A program made the translations under genes and the position numbers. A stretch of 64,000 bases of DNA from Candidatus Methylomirabilota bacterium. Lineage in GTDB: Bacteria; Methylomirabilota; Methylomirabilia; Rokubacteriales; CSP1-6. The notes below the pieces were generated by a model, which had not been told where the DNA came from, ran no database searches, and was given only the letters and a program-made list of their open reading frames with translations. How positions within the stretch are numbered: the first letter of the stretch is position 1; each line of letters opens with the position of its first letter. Positions 43,809 to 51,563 of the stretch are shown here, in pieces. The stretch is from positions 50,275-114,274 of the forward strand of contig DASTYT010000046.1 of the NCBI GenBank assembly GCA_035764725.1, read 5' to 3'.

Positions 43809-46051
43809 GCGCCGGCGAGCGCCGCCTTCACGTGCTCGGTTCGGAAGGGGACCGTGCGCAGGCGCACGCCGGTGGCGTCGAAGATCGCGTTGCCGAGCGC
43901 GGCCGGCACCGGCGTCGAGGCCGCCTCACCCACGCCCAGCGGCGGCTGGTCGAGGCGCTGGATCAGGTCGAACTCGAGCGTCGGCACCTCGGGGAAGCGG
44001 AGGATCGGGTACGACGCCCAGTCCACCGAGGTGACGCGCTGCCGGTCGAAGGTGACCTCCTCGTGCAGCGTGCGCGACAGCGTCTGGATGATGTTGCCCT
44101 CGAGCTGCGCCTGCACGCATCCGGGATTGATCATGAGCCCGCAGTCCTGCGCGCAGACGGCGCGGGTGACCCGCACCGCGCCGCTGGCGCGCTCCACCGC
44201 CACTTCCATCCCGATCGCCACGATGGTCTCCTCGTGCTTGTAGTGCACGAACGCGATGCCGCGCCCGGTGAGGACCTGCGCCGTCCGATCGATGGGCCGC
44301 GGCGAGGGCCGCGGCTGCCAGCCCATCTTGGCGGCGCAGCGACGCAGCACCTCGGCGGCGCGCGCGTTGGTCAGCCGCCGGAGCCGGAAGTCGACGGCGT
44401 CCTGCCGCGCGAGCGCGGCGACCTCGTCGGTGAACGATTCCACCGCGAAGGTGTTGGCGACCTTGCCGGGCGCGCGGAAGGCCGAGGTGCGCAGCGGCGC
44501 GTCGGCCAGCCAGTGCACCACCGCGTTGAGGCTGCCGACGGTGTAGGGCGGGTCGATGTTCTGGTAGATCAGGCCCGTGGATCGTCCCGGCGTCTGCGGA
44601 ATGCCCGCCGCGTCGAGCGACAGGAAGGGCACGTGCGGCAGATTGGCGGTGGCCACGGGGAGCCAGGCCTGGGTCTCCCAGGCGGTGATCTGCCCGTCCG
44701 CGTCTACCGCGGCGCGGAGCTGGAGGAGCTGGGCCGGGCCCTTCGGGTCCAGGGCGTGCTCCTCCTCGCGCGTCCACTGCACGCGCACCGGCCGGCTGAC
44801 CGCACGCGAGAGGAGGGCGGCCTCCATCGCCGCGTCGTCCGCGCCGTTGGGCCCGTACGAGCCCGCGCCGTCGAGATAGATCACCCGCACGCGGTTCCGC
44901 TCGAGGCCAAGAACGCGCGCGCAGGTGGCGGCGAGGTTGTGGGTGCCCTGGGACGAGCTCCAGATCGTGGCGCCATCAGCGCGCACGTCGGCGACACCGC
45001 ACGAGGGCCCCATCGAGCCGTGGGTCTGGAAGGGCCAGCGATACTCGCCCGCCAGCGTGCGCGTGCCCGCCGGAGGCGCGTCGAGGGCGGAGAGATCGCC
45101 ACGCCTGGCGACCTCCTGGTCGCGCACCACGCGCCCCGTCTTCATCGAGTCGTAGAGGGCGGACTGCTCGCCGAGCCCCGACGGGCTCGTGCCGCTGGCG
45201 GGCGACCACGTCGCCTTGAGGGCGCGGGCGCCCCGGACCGCATCCCACTCGCGCTCGGCCAGCACGGCGAGAAAGCTCTGGATGCGCGCCACGCGCGCGC
45301 CGGGCACGCCGGCGAGGGAGCTCTCGTCCACCGCCGCGAGGGCGGCGCCGGCCGCGGGCGGCCGGATCACGCGCGCGTGCAGCATGCCGGGCAGCGTCAG
45401 ATCCTGAAGGTAGTGATGGGTGCCCGTGGCCTTCTCGGGGACGTCGGGCCGCGGCAGCGAGGCCCCGATGTAGCGGAAGCGGTCCGAGGTCCGATAGGGC
45501 GCCTTGGGATCGAGCTTGAGGTTGAAGGTCTTGCCGCCGATCAGGTCGGCGAAGCCCACGCTGGCGCCGCCGTTTCGTACGCTCACGGCGCCGTCGGCGG
45601 TGTCGAGATCCGCCTCCGGGCGCGCGAGCCGCGAGGCGGCCAGCGCGATCAACGCCTGGCGCGCCGTCGCCGCCGCCTGGCGGAGCTGCATGCCGCCGCG
45701 CGCGACGCCGTAGCTGCCGCCGGTGGCGCCCTGATTGGGCGTGAGCGCGCTGTCGCCCTCGATCATCGCGATGCGGTCGGGTGACACGCCCAGCTCGTCG
45801 CCCGTGATCTGGCGCATGGCGATGCGATGGCCGGTGCCGAGGTCCACCTTGCCCACGAAGATCGTGACGGAGCCGTCTCCGTGGACGGCGAGGTAGGAAT
45901 CCACCGCATCGGGCGCCAGCGACTTACCGAGGAAACGATCGGCGTTGGGCACCGTCTGGGCCGCGGGGCGAGGCGACCACGGAAAGCCCACGACGAGGGC
46001 GCCGCCCGCGGCGAGGCCCGCGCCCAGGAAGCGTCGGCGTGAGAGGGCCAT
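43805..46051 (-). CDS. IorB-like molybdopterin aldehyde/isoquinoline oxidoreductase large subunit, Tat-exported
   Basis: 748 residues. The Tat signal SRRRFLGAGLAAGGALVVGF shows export together with its small subunit. SLAPDAVDSYLAVHGDGSVTIFVGKVDLGTGHRIAMRQI is the opening of the IorB-type family; TGGSYG, APGKVANTFAVESFTDEVA and the active-site Glu in GVGEAASTPVPAALGNA (about 704) are the cofactor blocks. It hydroxylates an N-heterocycle or aldehyde in the periplasm and passes electrons to the 2Fe-2S subunit encoded one base upstream. Confidence 0.9.
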   Translation of the reverse strand: MALSRRRFLGAGLAAGGALVVGFPWSPRPAAQTVPNADRFLGKSLAPDAVDSYLAVHGDGSVTIFVGKVDLGTGHRIAMRQITGDELGVSPDRIAMIEGDSALTPNQGATGGSYGVARGGMQLRQAAATARQALIALAASRLARPEADLDTADGAVSVRNGGASVGFADLIGGKTFNLKLDPKAPYRTSDRFRYIGASLPRPDVPEKATGTHHYLQDLTLPGMLHARVIRPPAAGAALAAVDESSLAGVPGARVARIQSFLAVLAEREWDAVRGARALKATWSPASGTSPSGLGEQSALYDSMKTGRVVRDQEVARRGDLSALDAPPAGTRTLAGEYRWPFQTHGSMGPSCGVADVRADGATIWSSSQGTHNLAATCARVLGLERNRVRVIYLDGAGSYGPNGADDAAMEAALLSRAVSRPVRVQWTREEEHALDPKGPAQLLQLRAAVDADGQITAWETQAWLPVATANLPHVPFLSLDAAGIPQTPGRSTGLIYQNIDPPYTVGSLNAVVHWLADAPLRTSAFRAPGKVANTFAVESFTDEVAALARQDAVDFRLRRLTNARAAEVLRRCAAKMGWQPRPSPRPIDRTAQVLTGRGIAFVHYKHEETIVAIGMEVAVERASGAVRVTRAVCAQDCGLMINPGCVQAQLEGNIIQTLSRTLHEEVTFDRQRVTSVDWASYPILRFPEVPTLEFDLIQRLDQPPLGVGEAASTPVPAALGNAIFDATGVRLRTVPFRTEHVKAALAGA

Positions 46052-46052
46052 G

Positions 46053-46526
46053 TCAGCGCCCTCCCGGGTTGCCGGCGGCGCGGAGCACGGCGCGGATCAC
46101 GCGGTCGTGGCTCCCGCACCGGCAGAGATTGCCGGCGAGGGCGTCGCACACCTGCTCGCGCGTGGGGCGCGGCGTGGTGGCCAGCAGCGCCTTCGCGCTC
46201 ATGATGATGCCGGCCGTGCAGTAGCCGCACTGCGCCGCCTGCTCGGCGATGAAGGCGGCCTGGAGCGCATCGGGCTTGGCGGGCGTGCCCAGGCCCTCGA
46301 TCGTCGTCACCTCCATCCCGGCCACCGCGCGCGCCGGCGTCACGCACGAGCGCACGGCCTTGCCGTCCACCAGCACCGTGCAGGCGCCGCACTGGGCGAG
46401 CCCGCAGCCGAAGTGCGTGCCGGTCAGGGCGAGGTCGTTGCGCAGGACGTAGAGCAGGGGCACGTCGGGATCGGGCGACTCGACCTCACGCGTGCGGCCG
46501 TTGACACGGAGCGAGAGCTTCGCCAT
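46053..46526 (-). CDS. IorA-like 2Fe-2S subunit of molybdenum hydroxylase
   Basis: 157 residues with two 2Fe-2S clusters: the plant-ferredoxin type at C41, C46, C49 and C61 (GCGLAQCGACTVLVDG) and the second at C100, C103, C135 and C137 (QCGYCTAGIIM ... CRCGSHDR). It has no signal of its own and would be exported as a complex with the Tat-bearing large subunit. One base separates the two genes. This is the only molybdenum hydroxylase in the window with an adjacent iron-sulfur subunit; a FAD subunit is absent, as in IorAB. Confidence 0.92.
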   Translation of the reverse strand: MAKLSLRVNGRTREVESPDPDVPLLYVLRNDLALTGTHFGCGLAQCGACTVLVDGKAVRSCVTPARAVAGMEVTTIEGLGTPAKPDALQAAFIAEQAAQCGYCTAGIIMSAKALLATTPRPTREQVCDALAGNLCRCGSHDRVIRAVLRAAGNPGGR

Positions 46527-46575
46527 CAGAGGGTCCTCTCAGACGAGCGAGACGTGGCGCGGCGGACGGAAGCGA

Positions 46576-47187
46576 TCAGGCCTTGAACACCGGATTGTCG
46601 GTGCGGTCGATGAGCGCGTCGGGCCCCTCGGTCGGCAGCACCTCGGCAAAGTTCTGCGCGCCGTCGATGTCGCCTTCCCAGACCTCCCGCGGCAGCTCGT
46701 AGAGCACCTCGATGCCGTGCCCGTCGGGATCGGCGATGTAGACGCTGTGGGTCATGCCGTGATTGATGCGCCGGAGGAACTTCACGCCCTTGGCCTGGAG
46801 CCACGCCACCTGCTTGACCCAGGACTCGCGATCGGGCCAGGCGATGGCCACGTGGTTCAAGCCGGGGCGGCCCGGCATGAGGCTCCACTCGGGCGGCTCG
46901 CTTCCGTCCTGGCTCGCCGGCGGCAGCTCGGCGAGGGCGAGGTCGTGATGGGTCAGCCCGCCCTGGGCGTCCACGCCGCTGTAGAAGCGCATCTTGGGCC
47001 GCACGCGTCCGGGCGTCTGCTTGAGCTCGGCCACGCACCTGAAGCCGATGATCTCCGTCCAGAACTTGTGCGAGACCTCCATGTTCCGCACGTTCAGCAC
47101 CAGGTGATTGATGGCCCGCGGCGCCTGGGCGTGGGCGGGGGGCGTGACGGGCGAGCCGTTGGTGCCGTTCGTGTCAGTGCTGGCCAT
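46576..47187 (-). CDS. VOC-family extradiol dioxygenase-like protein
   Basis: 203 residues from an ATG behind GAGGAGG. After a Thr/Asn/Gly-rich start come AINHLVLNVRNMEVSHKFWTEIIGF, LNHVAIAWPDRESWVKQVAWL and YIADPDGHGIEVLYELP; the two His and the Glu fit the iron site of type I extradiol enzymes. First gene of the IorA/IorB/amidohydrolase operon, 49 bases upstream. Its leader, including 21 exact bases around the start, reappears at 48459-48479 next to the E2 pseudogene. Confidence 0.86.
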   Translation of the reverse strand: MASTDTNGTNGSPVTPPAHAQAPRAINHLVLNVRNMEVSHKFWTEIIGFRCVAELKQTPGRVRPKMRFYSGVDAQGGLTHHDLALAELPPASQDGSEPPEWSLMPGRPGLNHVAIAWPDRESWVKQVAWLQAKGVKFLRRINHGMTHSVYIADPDGHGIEVLYELPREVWEGDIDGAQNFAEVLPTEGPDALIDRTDNPVFKA

Positions 47188-47296
47188 GGGAGCCTCCTCG
47201 GGTGACTTGGCAGGCATTGTATCGCAAGGGCGCGCGGTGAGACGATGCCGTAACGATCCTGCGATAGGCTGCACCCGTCGACCCACATCGGCCACG

Positions 47297-48055
47297 ATGA
47301 GAACGAAGGGACTGCTCAGGGCTACGGCGCTGGCCGCCGCCACGGTGCTCTTTGCACCTCACGCCTGGGCGGAGGGGCCTTCCCCCTCGTTCTTCGACCC
47401 CGTGGTCACGACGAGCCCGGGCATATCTCGCGAGGTCAACGTCCTGCTCGATCACACGCGCGACTCGGATCGCAGGCTGACCTTCCTGTCCGCGCGACTG
47501 CAGTATCCCGTCGCCTCGTGGCTCCAGTTCAGCCTCGAGATGCCGGGGTTCCTCGACCCCAGCGAAGGCTCGCCTCGCGTCGGCGCCGGCGACCTGTCGG
47601 TCGGGGCACAGGCCAACGTGTGGACGCCGCGCCAGTGGCCCGCCCAGGTCGATGTGGGTCTTGAGGTCGCGCTCCCGACAGGGGACCGCGACGTGCTCGC
47701 CGGCTCCACGACGGTCCATGTCTTCATTGCCGGTGGTCTGAACGCCGGCCCCATCGACCTGGTGGCGAACATCTCCTATGCGTGGGGACTCACGGGCTCC
47801 GCCCAGGACAGTCAGCTCTTCCAGGCCAGCCTGGCCGCCGGCTACCGTCACCGGTGGCTCGCGCCGTTCGTCGAGCTGGTGATAACCCAGCCCGTCGAGG
47901 GATTTGATCAGCGGCGACCGCAGGTGGCGCTCGTGCCCGGCATCGAGCTCTACTTCCCAGCCAACCTGAGCCTCTCGGTCGGTGTCCAGCTCCCGGTCGG
48001 GTCCCCGCGCTTCTTCGACCAGCGGGTGGTGGCCTTCTTCAAGTGGCCCTTCTGA
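47297..48055 (+). CDS. Outer-membrane beta-barrel protein
   Basis: 252 residues. A Sec signal (LLRATALAAATVLFAPHAWA) is followed by alternating amphipathic strands (FLSARLQYPVASWLQFSLEMP, PAQVDVGLEVALPTGDRDVLAG, NLSLSVGVQLPVG) and a C-terminal Phe (FFKWPF), the BAM recognition end. It resembles the barrel family linked to phenol meta-cleavage pathways, as does the protein at 60187. Divergent from the VOC operon, so it may pass that operon's substrate across the outer membrane; this is inference. Confidence 0.75.
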   Translation: MRTKGLLRATALAAATVLFAPHAWAEGPSPSFFDPVVTTSPGISREVNVLLDHTRDSDRRLTFLSARLQYPVASWLQFSLEMPGFLDPSEGSPRVGAGDLSVGAQANVWTPRQWPAQVDVGLEVALPTGDRDVLAGSTTVHVFIAGGLNAGPIDLVANISYAWGLTGSAQDSQLFQASLAAGYRHRWLAPFVELVITQPVEGFDQRRPQVALVPGIELYFPANLSLSVGVQLPVGSPRFFDQRVVAFFKWPF

Positions 48056-48082
48056 GCCGTGAGGGAAACGTCGCGAGCGGGC

Positions 48083-48457
48083 TCAGCTGAGCAGTGCCAG
48101 CGGCTCCTCGAGGTCGGCCAGCGCGCCCAAGAACTGGGCGCCGCGAGCCCGTCCAGCGCCCGGTGATCGCAGGAGAGGGTGAGGACCACGGTGGGCTGGA
48201 CGGCCGGCTGCCCTTTCGGGGGGATCACGCGGTCCGCGATGCGGCCGACGGCGAGGATCGCGGCCTGGGCGGCTTCACGATTGCGTTGAAGGCGTCGACG
48301 CCGTACATCCCGAGATTGATGATGGTGAAGCCGCCGGCCTGGATGTGGGCGGGGCGCAGCTTGCCGGTCTGGGGGCGGGCGACGAGGTCCTCGCGGCGCG
48401 CCGCGATGTCCTTGAGCGTGAGGGTCTCGGCGCGGTGGAGCAGGGGGACGAGCAGGC
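48083..48457 (-). pseudogene. Decayed copy of the E2 acyltransferase C-terminus
   Basis: This stretch aligns along its length with the last ~125 codons of the E2 gene at 49273-49650, including ADTLTLKDIAARREDLV, GGFTI-NLGMYGVDAFNAIV and LTLSCDHRALDG, but single-base deletions near 48150 and 48255 break the frame and no lipoyl or binding domain precedes it. At its 5' side it joins (48459-48500) a sequence nearly identical to the leader of the VOC gene at 47187, with the start ATG changed to ATC. The remaining ~160 bases to the RRM gene hold only that gene's leader. Non-functional remnant of duplication and recombination. Confidence 0.82.
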
Positions 48458-48661
48458 GATGGGAGCCTCCTCGGGTGACGTGAGGCGATTGTGGCGCAAG
48501 AAAACAATCGAACGAGAGTCGGATAAATGTGTCACCCTGTGAGTGTGGCCCGGCGTATTGGATTGACTGGGTCCCCTGCCGTTCCAGATCGCGACTCCGG
48601 TGCCGTCTTCCGCGCACCAGAGAGTGCCGACTCCCGCGGGAGATTTCCTGGAGGTGCCCTC

Positions 48662-49027
48662 ATGGCGCACAAGCTCTTCATCGGCGGGCTCGCCTTCACG
48701 ACGTCGAATGACCGGCTCCGCGAGGTGTTCGCGGCGGTAGGGGGCGTCGAGTCGGCTTCGGTGGTGGTCGATCGGGATACCGGGCGGTCGCGCGGCTTCG
48801 GCTTTGTCGAGATGGAGTCGGCGGAGGCCGCCGCCGAGGCGGTCAAGAAGCTCAACGGGCAGACGGTGGATGGACGGGTTCTGAAGGTCGAGCTCGCGAA
48901 CGCGCCGGGTAGCGGCGGCGGGCGGAGCGGCGGTGGCTATCGCAGCGGCGGCGGCTATCGCAGCGGCGGCGGGGGCGAGGGCGGAAACCGTGGCGGCAAG
49001 GGCGGCGGTGGCGGGAGGCGCTGGTAG
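48662..49027 (+). CDS. RRM-domain, glycine-rich RNA-binding protein
   Basis: 121 residues behind TGGAGGT. A single RNA-recognition motif spans ~3-80 with RNP2 KLFIGGL and RNP1 RGFGFVEM; aromatic residues needed to stack on RNA are kept. The tail (~85-121) is Gly/Ser/Arg-rich with SGGGYR repeats and ends GGGGGRRW. Bacterial relatives (Rbp-type) act in cold or stress response as RNA chaperones. An open frame extends further 5' but is not conserved. Followed after 8 bases by a small gene, likely co-transcribed. Confidence 0.88.
   Translation: MAHKLFIGGLAFTTSNDRLREVFAAVGGVESASVVVDRDTGRSRGFGFVEMESAEAAAEAVKKLNGQTVDGRVLKVELANAPGSGGGRSGGGYRSGGGYRSGGGGEGGNRGGKGGGGGRRW
48926..48961 (+). repeat. Two tandem 18-bp units coding SGGGYR
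   Basis: Units at 48926-48943 and 48944-48961 differ at one base, followed by a partial third unit. They encode the Gly-rich RNA-binding tail and are a likely site of slippage. Confidence 0.75.
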
Positions 49028-49035
49028 GACGGCCT

Positions 49036-49251
49036 ATGCAGGTCGTCGCGTTGTCGACTCCCGGGAACCCCGCCTGGCGCTGGCGCATCGTCAGTTACTC
49101 GGGGGAACAGATCGAAGAATCGTACGAGGAGTTCGCGACGATCGCCGCGGCCCTCGCCAAGGGAGTGAAGCGCTTGCGCGAGATGAACCTGATCGACCGC
49201 AGCGTGCCGATGCCGCCCCATCGCTCGGTCTTCCGTCCTCGGGGGCGCTGA
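49036..49251 (+). CDS. Small conserved-looking hypothetical protein
   Basis: 71 residues, ATG 8 bases after the RRM gene stop. PAWRWRIVSYSGEQIEESYEEFATIAAALAKGVKRLREM reads like a compact strand-helix fold seen in small stress proteins of soil bacteria. No family is named with confidence. It has no signal or membrane segment. Position suggests the same transcript as the RNA-binding protein. Convergent with the E2 gene, 21 bases between stops. Confidence 0.6.
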   Translation: MQVVALSTPGNPAWRWRIVSYSGEQIEESYEEFATIAAALAKGVKRLREMNLIDRSVPMPPHRSVFRPRGR

Positions 49252-49272
49252 CGGCGCGACCCGGCCAGCGGG

Positions 49273-50577
49273 TCAGGTGAGAAGCGCCAGCGGCTCCTCG
49301 ACCAGCTCCGCGAGGGCTCCGAGGAACTGGGCGCCGCGGGCGCCGTCCAGCGCGCGGTGGTCGCAAGAGAGGGTCAGCACCATGGTGGGCTGGACGGCCG
49401 GCTGACCGTTCACGGCGATCACGCGGTCCGCGATGCGCCCGACGGCGAGAATCGCCGCCTGCGGCGGGTTCACGATGGCGTTGAAGGCGTCGACGCCGTA
49501 CATGCCGAGATTGCTGATGGTGAAGCCGCCGCCCCCTATGTCGGCGGGGCGCAGCTTACCAGCCTGGGCGCGCGTGACGAGGTCCTCGCGCCGCGCGGCG
49601 ATGTCCTTGAGCGTCAGGGTATCGGCGCGGTGGAGCACGGGGACGACCAGGCCGTCCTCGATGGCCACGGCGAGCCCGATGTTGATCTCCGAGTTGCGAA
49701 GAATGCCGCCGTCTTTCCAGGAGGCGTTCGCCGCGGGATGCTGGGCCAGGGTCGCGGCGACGAGCCGCACCAGCAGATCGGTATAGGTGATACGGGCGCC
49801 GCTCTGCTTGGTCGCCCGCTCGCGCCAGGCGACGAGCCGGCTCACGTTGACCTCGCGGACGAGATAGAAGTGAGGGGCGCTGGTCCACGAGGCGGTCATG
49901 CGGTCGGCCATGATGCGCCAGATATGGCTGACGCCCTCGCCACGGGCCGCCTCGGGTCGTGCGGTGGTGGAGGCGGAGGCTGCCGCCGCGGGCAGGTCGG
50001 CGGCGAGGATGGCACCGCTCGGGCCGGAGCCGTGGAGCGTGCGGAGGTCGAGGCCGCGCTCTGCCGCGAGGCGGCGCGCCTTGGGCGACGCGGGGGCGAG
50101 ACGCGCGGCGGCGGACGTGGTGGCGGATACAGCGGCACGGCGCTCCACGTGCGCGAGGACGTCGGCCTTCTCGATCTTGCCGGAGCTGCTCTTGATCTCG
50201 GCGAGGTCGATGCCGTGCTCGGCGGCGAGCTTGCGGGCGAGCGGAGAGGCTTTGACCCGATCGCCGTTGGCGTCCGCGGGACGTGGCCCCTCCCCCTGGC
50301 CTCTCACCGGAGGAGAGGGGGTAGAAATCGCCGCCTCGCCGGGCGCATAGATCATGGCGATCGGCTGGCCCACCGGGATGACGTCGCCCTCTTGCGCGGT
50401 CACGTCGCGGAGCACGCCGGCAGCGGGCGACTCGATCTCGACCGTGACCTTGTCGGTCTCGATCTCGACCAACGCGTCGCCCTTACGAACCGTATCGCCC
50501 GGCGCCTTGATCCAGCGCAGGACCTTGCCGGTCTCCTGCGCCAGCTCCAGCGCCGGCATGATGACCTGGGTGGGCAT
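49273..50577 (-). CDS. 2-oxoacid dehydrogenase E2 (dihydrolipoamide acyltransferase)
   Basis: 434 residues. The lipoyl domain carries K43 (EIETDKVTVEIES). Two peripheral-subunit-binding motifs are visible: VKASPLARKLAAEHGIDLAEI (about 110-130) and PASPKARRLAAERGLDLRTL (about 165-185), one more than usual. The catalytic domain ends with H407 in SCDHRALDG, the acyltransferase histidine. It moves acyl groups from E1 to CoA. The ATG shares a base with the E1-beta stop (TGATG). No E3 gene is in the window. A broken copy of its C-terminus lies at 48083-48457. Confidence 0.92.
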   Translation of the reverse strand: MPTQVIMPALELAQETGKVLRWIKAPGDTVRKGDALVEIETDKVTVEIESPAAGVLRDVTAQEGDVIPVGQPIAMIYAPGEAAISTPSPPVRGQGEGPRPADANGDRVKASPLARKLAAEHGIDLAEIKSSSGKIEKADVLAHVERRAAVSATTSAAARLAPASPKARRLAAERGLDLRTLHGSGPSGAILAADLPAAAASASTTARPEAARGEGVSHIWRIMADRMTASWTSAPHFYLVREVNVSRLVAWRERATKQSGARITYTDLLVRLVAATLAQHPAANASWKDGGILRNSEINIGLAVAIEDGLVVPVLHRADTLTLKDIAARREDLVTRAQAGKLRPADIGGGGFTISNLGMYGVDAFNAIVNPPQAAILAVGRIADRVIAVNGQPAVQPTMVLTLSCDHRALDGARGAQFLGALAELVEEPLALLT

Positions 50578-51563
50578 CAGGCCTTGCCGCAGAGCGCCTT
50601 CGCCGCGTCGAAGACAGTCTTCTCCGACGGCACCGTGAGGTCTTCCAGCACCGGGGAGAATGGGACGGGCACGTCCATCGCGCCCATGCGCTTGACCGGC
50701 GCGTCCAGGTGATAGAAGGCGCCTTCCGCGATCACGGAGGCGATCTCCGCGGTGACGCCGTAGCGCTCGTAGCCCTCGTCCACCACGAGGGCGCGGGAGG
50801 TCTTCTTGGCGGAGGCGATGAGGGCGTCCTTGTCCAGCGGGAAGGTCGTGCGCGGGTCGATCACCTCGGCGCCGATGCCGACCTCGTCCAGCATCTTGGC
50901 CGCGCCCAGCGCCACCGGCACCATGCTGCTGGTGGCCACGATCGTGATGTCCTTGCCCGCGCGCTTCACGTCGGCCACCCCGAAGGGGATGGTGTAGTCC
51001 TCGGCGGGGACGGGGCCCTTCACGCGATACATCATCTTGTCCTCGAAGATCACCACGGGGCTGTCGTCGCGGATGGCCGTCTTCATGAGGCCCTTGGCCT
51101 CGTAGGGACCCGAGGGCAGCGCCACCTTGAGGCCGGGGATGTGGCTCACCCAGGCGTGCAGCGACTGCGAGTGCTGCGCCGCGGAGCGCCGCGTGGCGCC
51201 CAGCGTGGTGCGGAACACGATGGGCACCTTGATCTTGCCGCCCGACATGTAATACGCCTTGGCCGCCTGGTTCACCATCTGGTCCATCGTGAGCGTGATG
51301 AAGTCGCCGAACATCACGTCCACCACCGGCCGCATGCCGGTCATCGCCGCGCCCACCCCGATGCCCGCATAGCCGGGCTCGGAGATCGGCGTGTCGATCA
51401 CGCGGTCGGTGCCGAACTCCTGCACCAGCCCCACCAGGGTCTTGAAGGGATGGCCGGCCTCGGCCACGTCTTCGCCGATGAGGAAGACGCGCGGGTCCCG
51501 CCGCATCTCCTCGGCAATCGCTTCCTTGACGGCATCGCCATAGGTCAGCTCACGCACAGTCAT
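50577..51563 (-). CDS. 2-oxoacid dehydrogenase E1 component, beta subunit
   Basis: 328 residues, the standard length. RELTYGDAVKEAIAEEMRRDPRVFLIGEDVAEAGHPFKTL is the E1-beta opening; DTPISEPGYAGIGVGAAMTGMRPVVDVMFGDF and ALVVDEGYERYG are conserved. With E1-alpha it forms the thiamine-diphosphate decarboxylase of a pyruvate/acetoin/branched-chain-type complex. Four-base overlap (ATGA) with the upstream HpaB-like gene. The alpha subunit is encoded separately at 59129-60112. Confidence 0.92.
   Translation of the reverse strand: MTVRELTYGDAVKEAIAEEMRRDPRVFLIGEDVAEAGHPFKTLVGLVQEFGTDRVIDTPISEPGYAGIGVGAAMTGMRPVVDVMFGDFITLTMDQMVNQAAKAYYMSGGKIKVPIVFRTTLGATRRSAAQHSQSLHAWVSHIPGLKVALPSGPYEAKGLMKTAIRDDSPVVIFEDKMMYRVKGPVPAEDYTIPFGVADVKRAGKDITIVATSSMVPVALGAAKMLDEVGIGAEVIDPRTTFPLDKDALIASAKKTSRALVVDEGYERYGVTAEIASVIAEGAFYHLDAPVKRMGAMDVPVPFSPVLEDLTVPSEKTVFDAAKALCGKA

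Noticed and set aside
48527-48661. N-terminal extension of the RRM protein
   Set aside because: Not conserved-looking, and a good ribosome site lies directly before the ATG at 48662.
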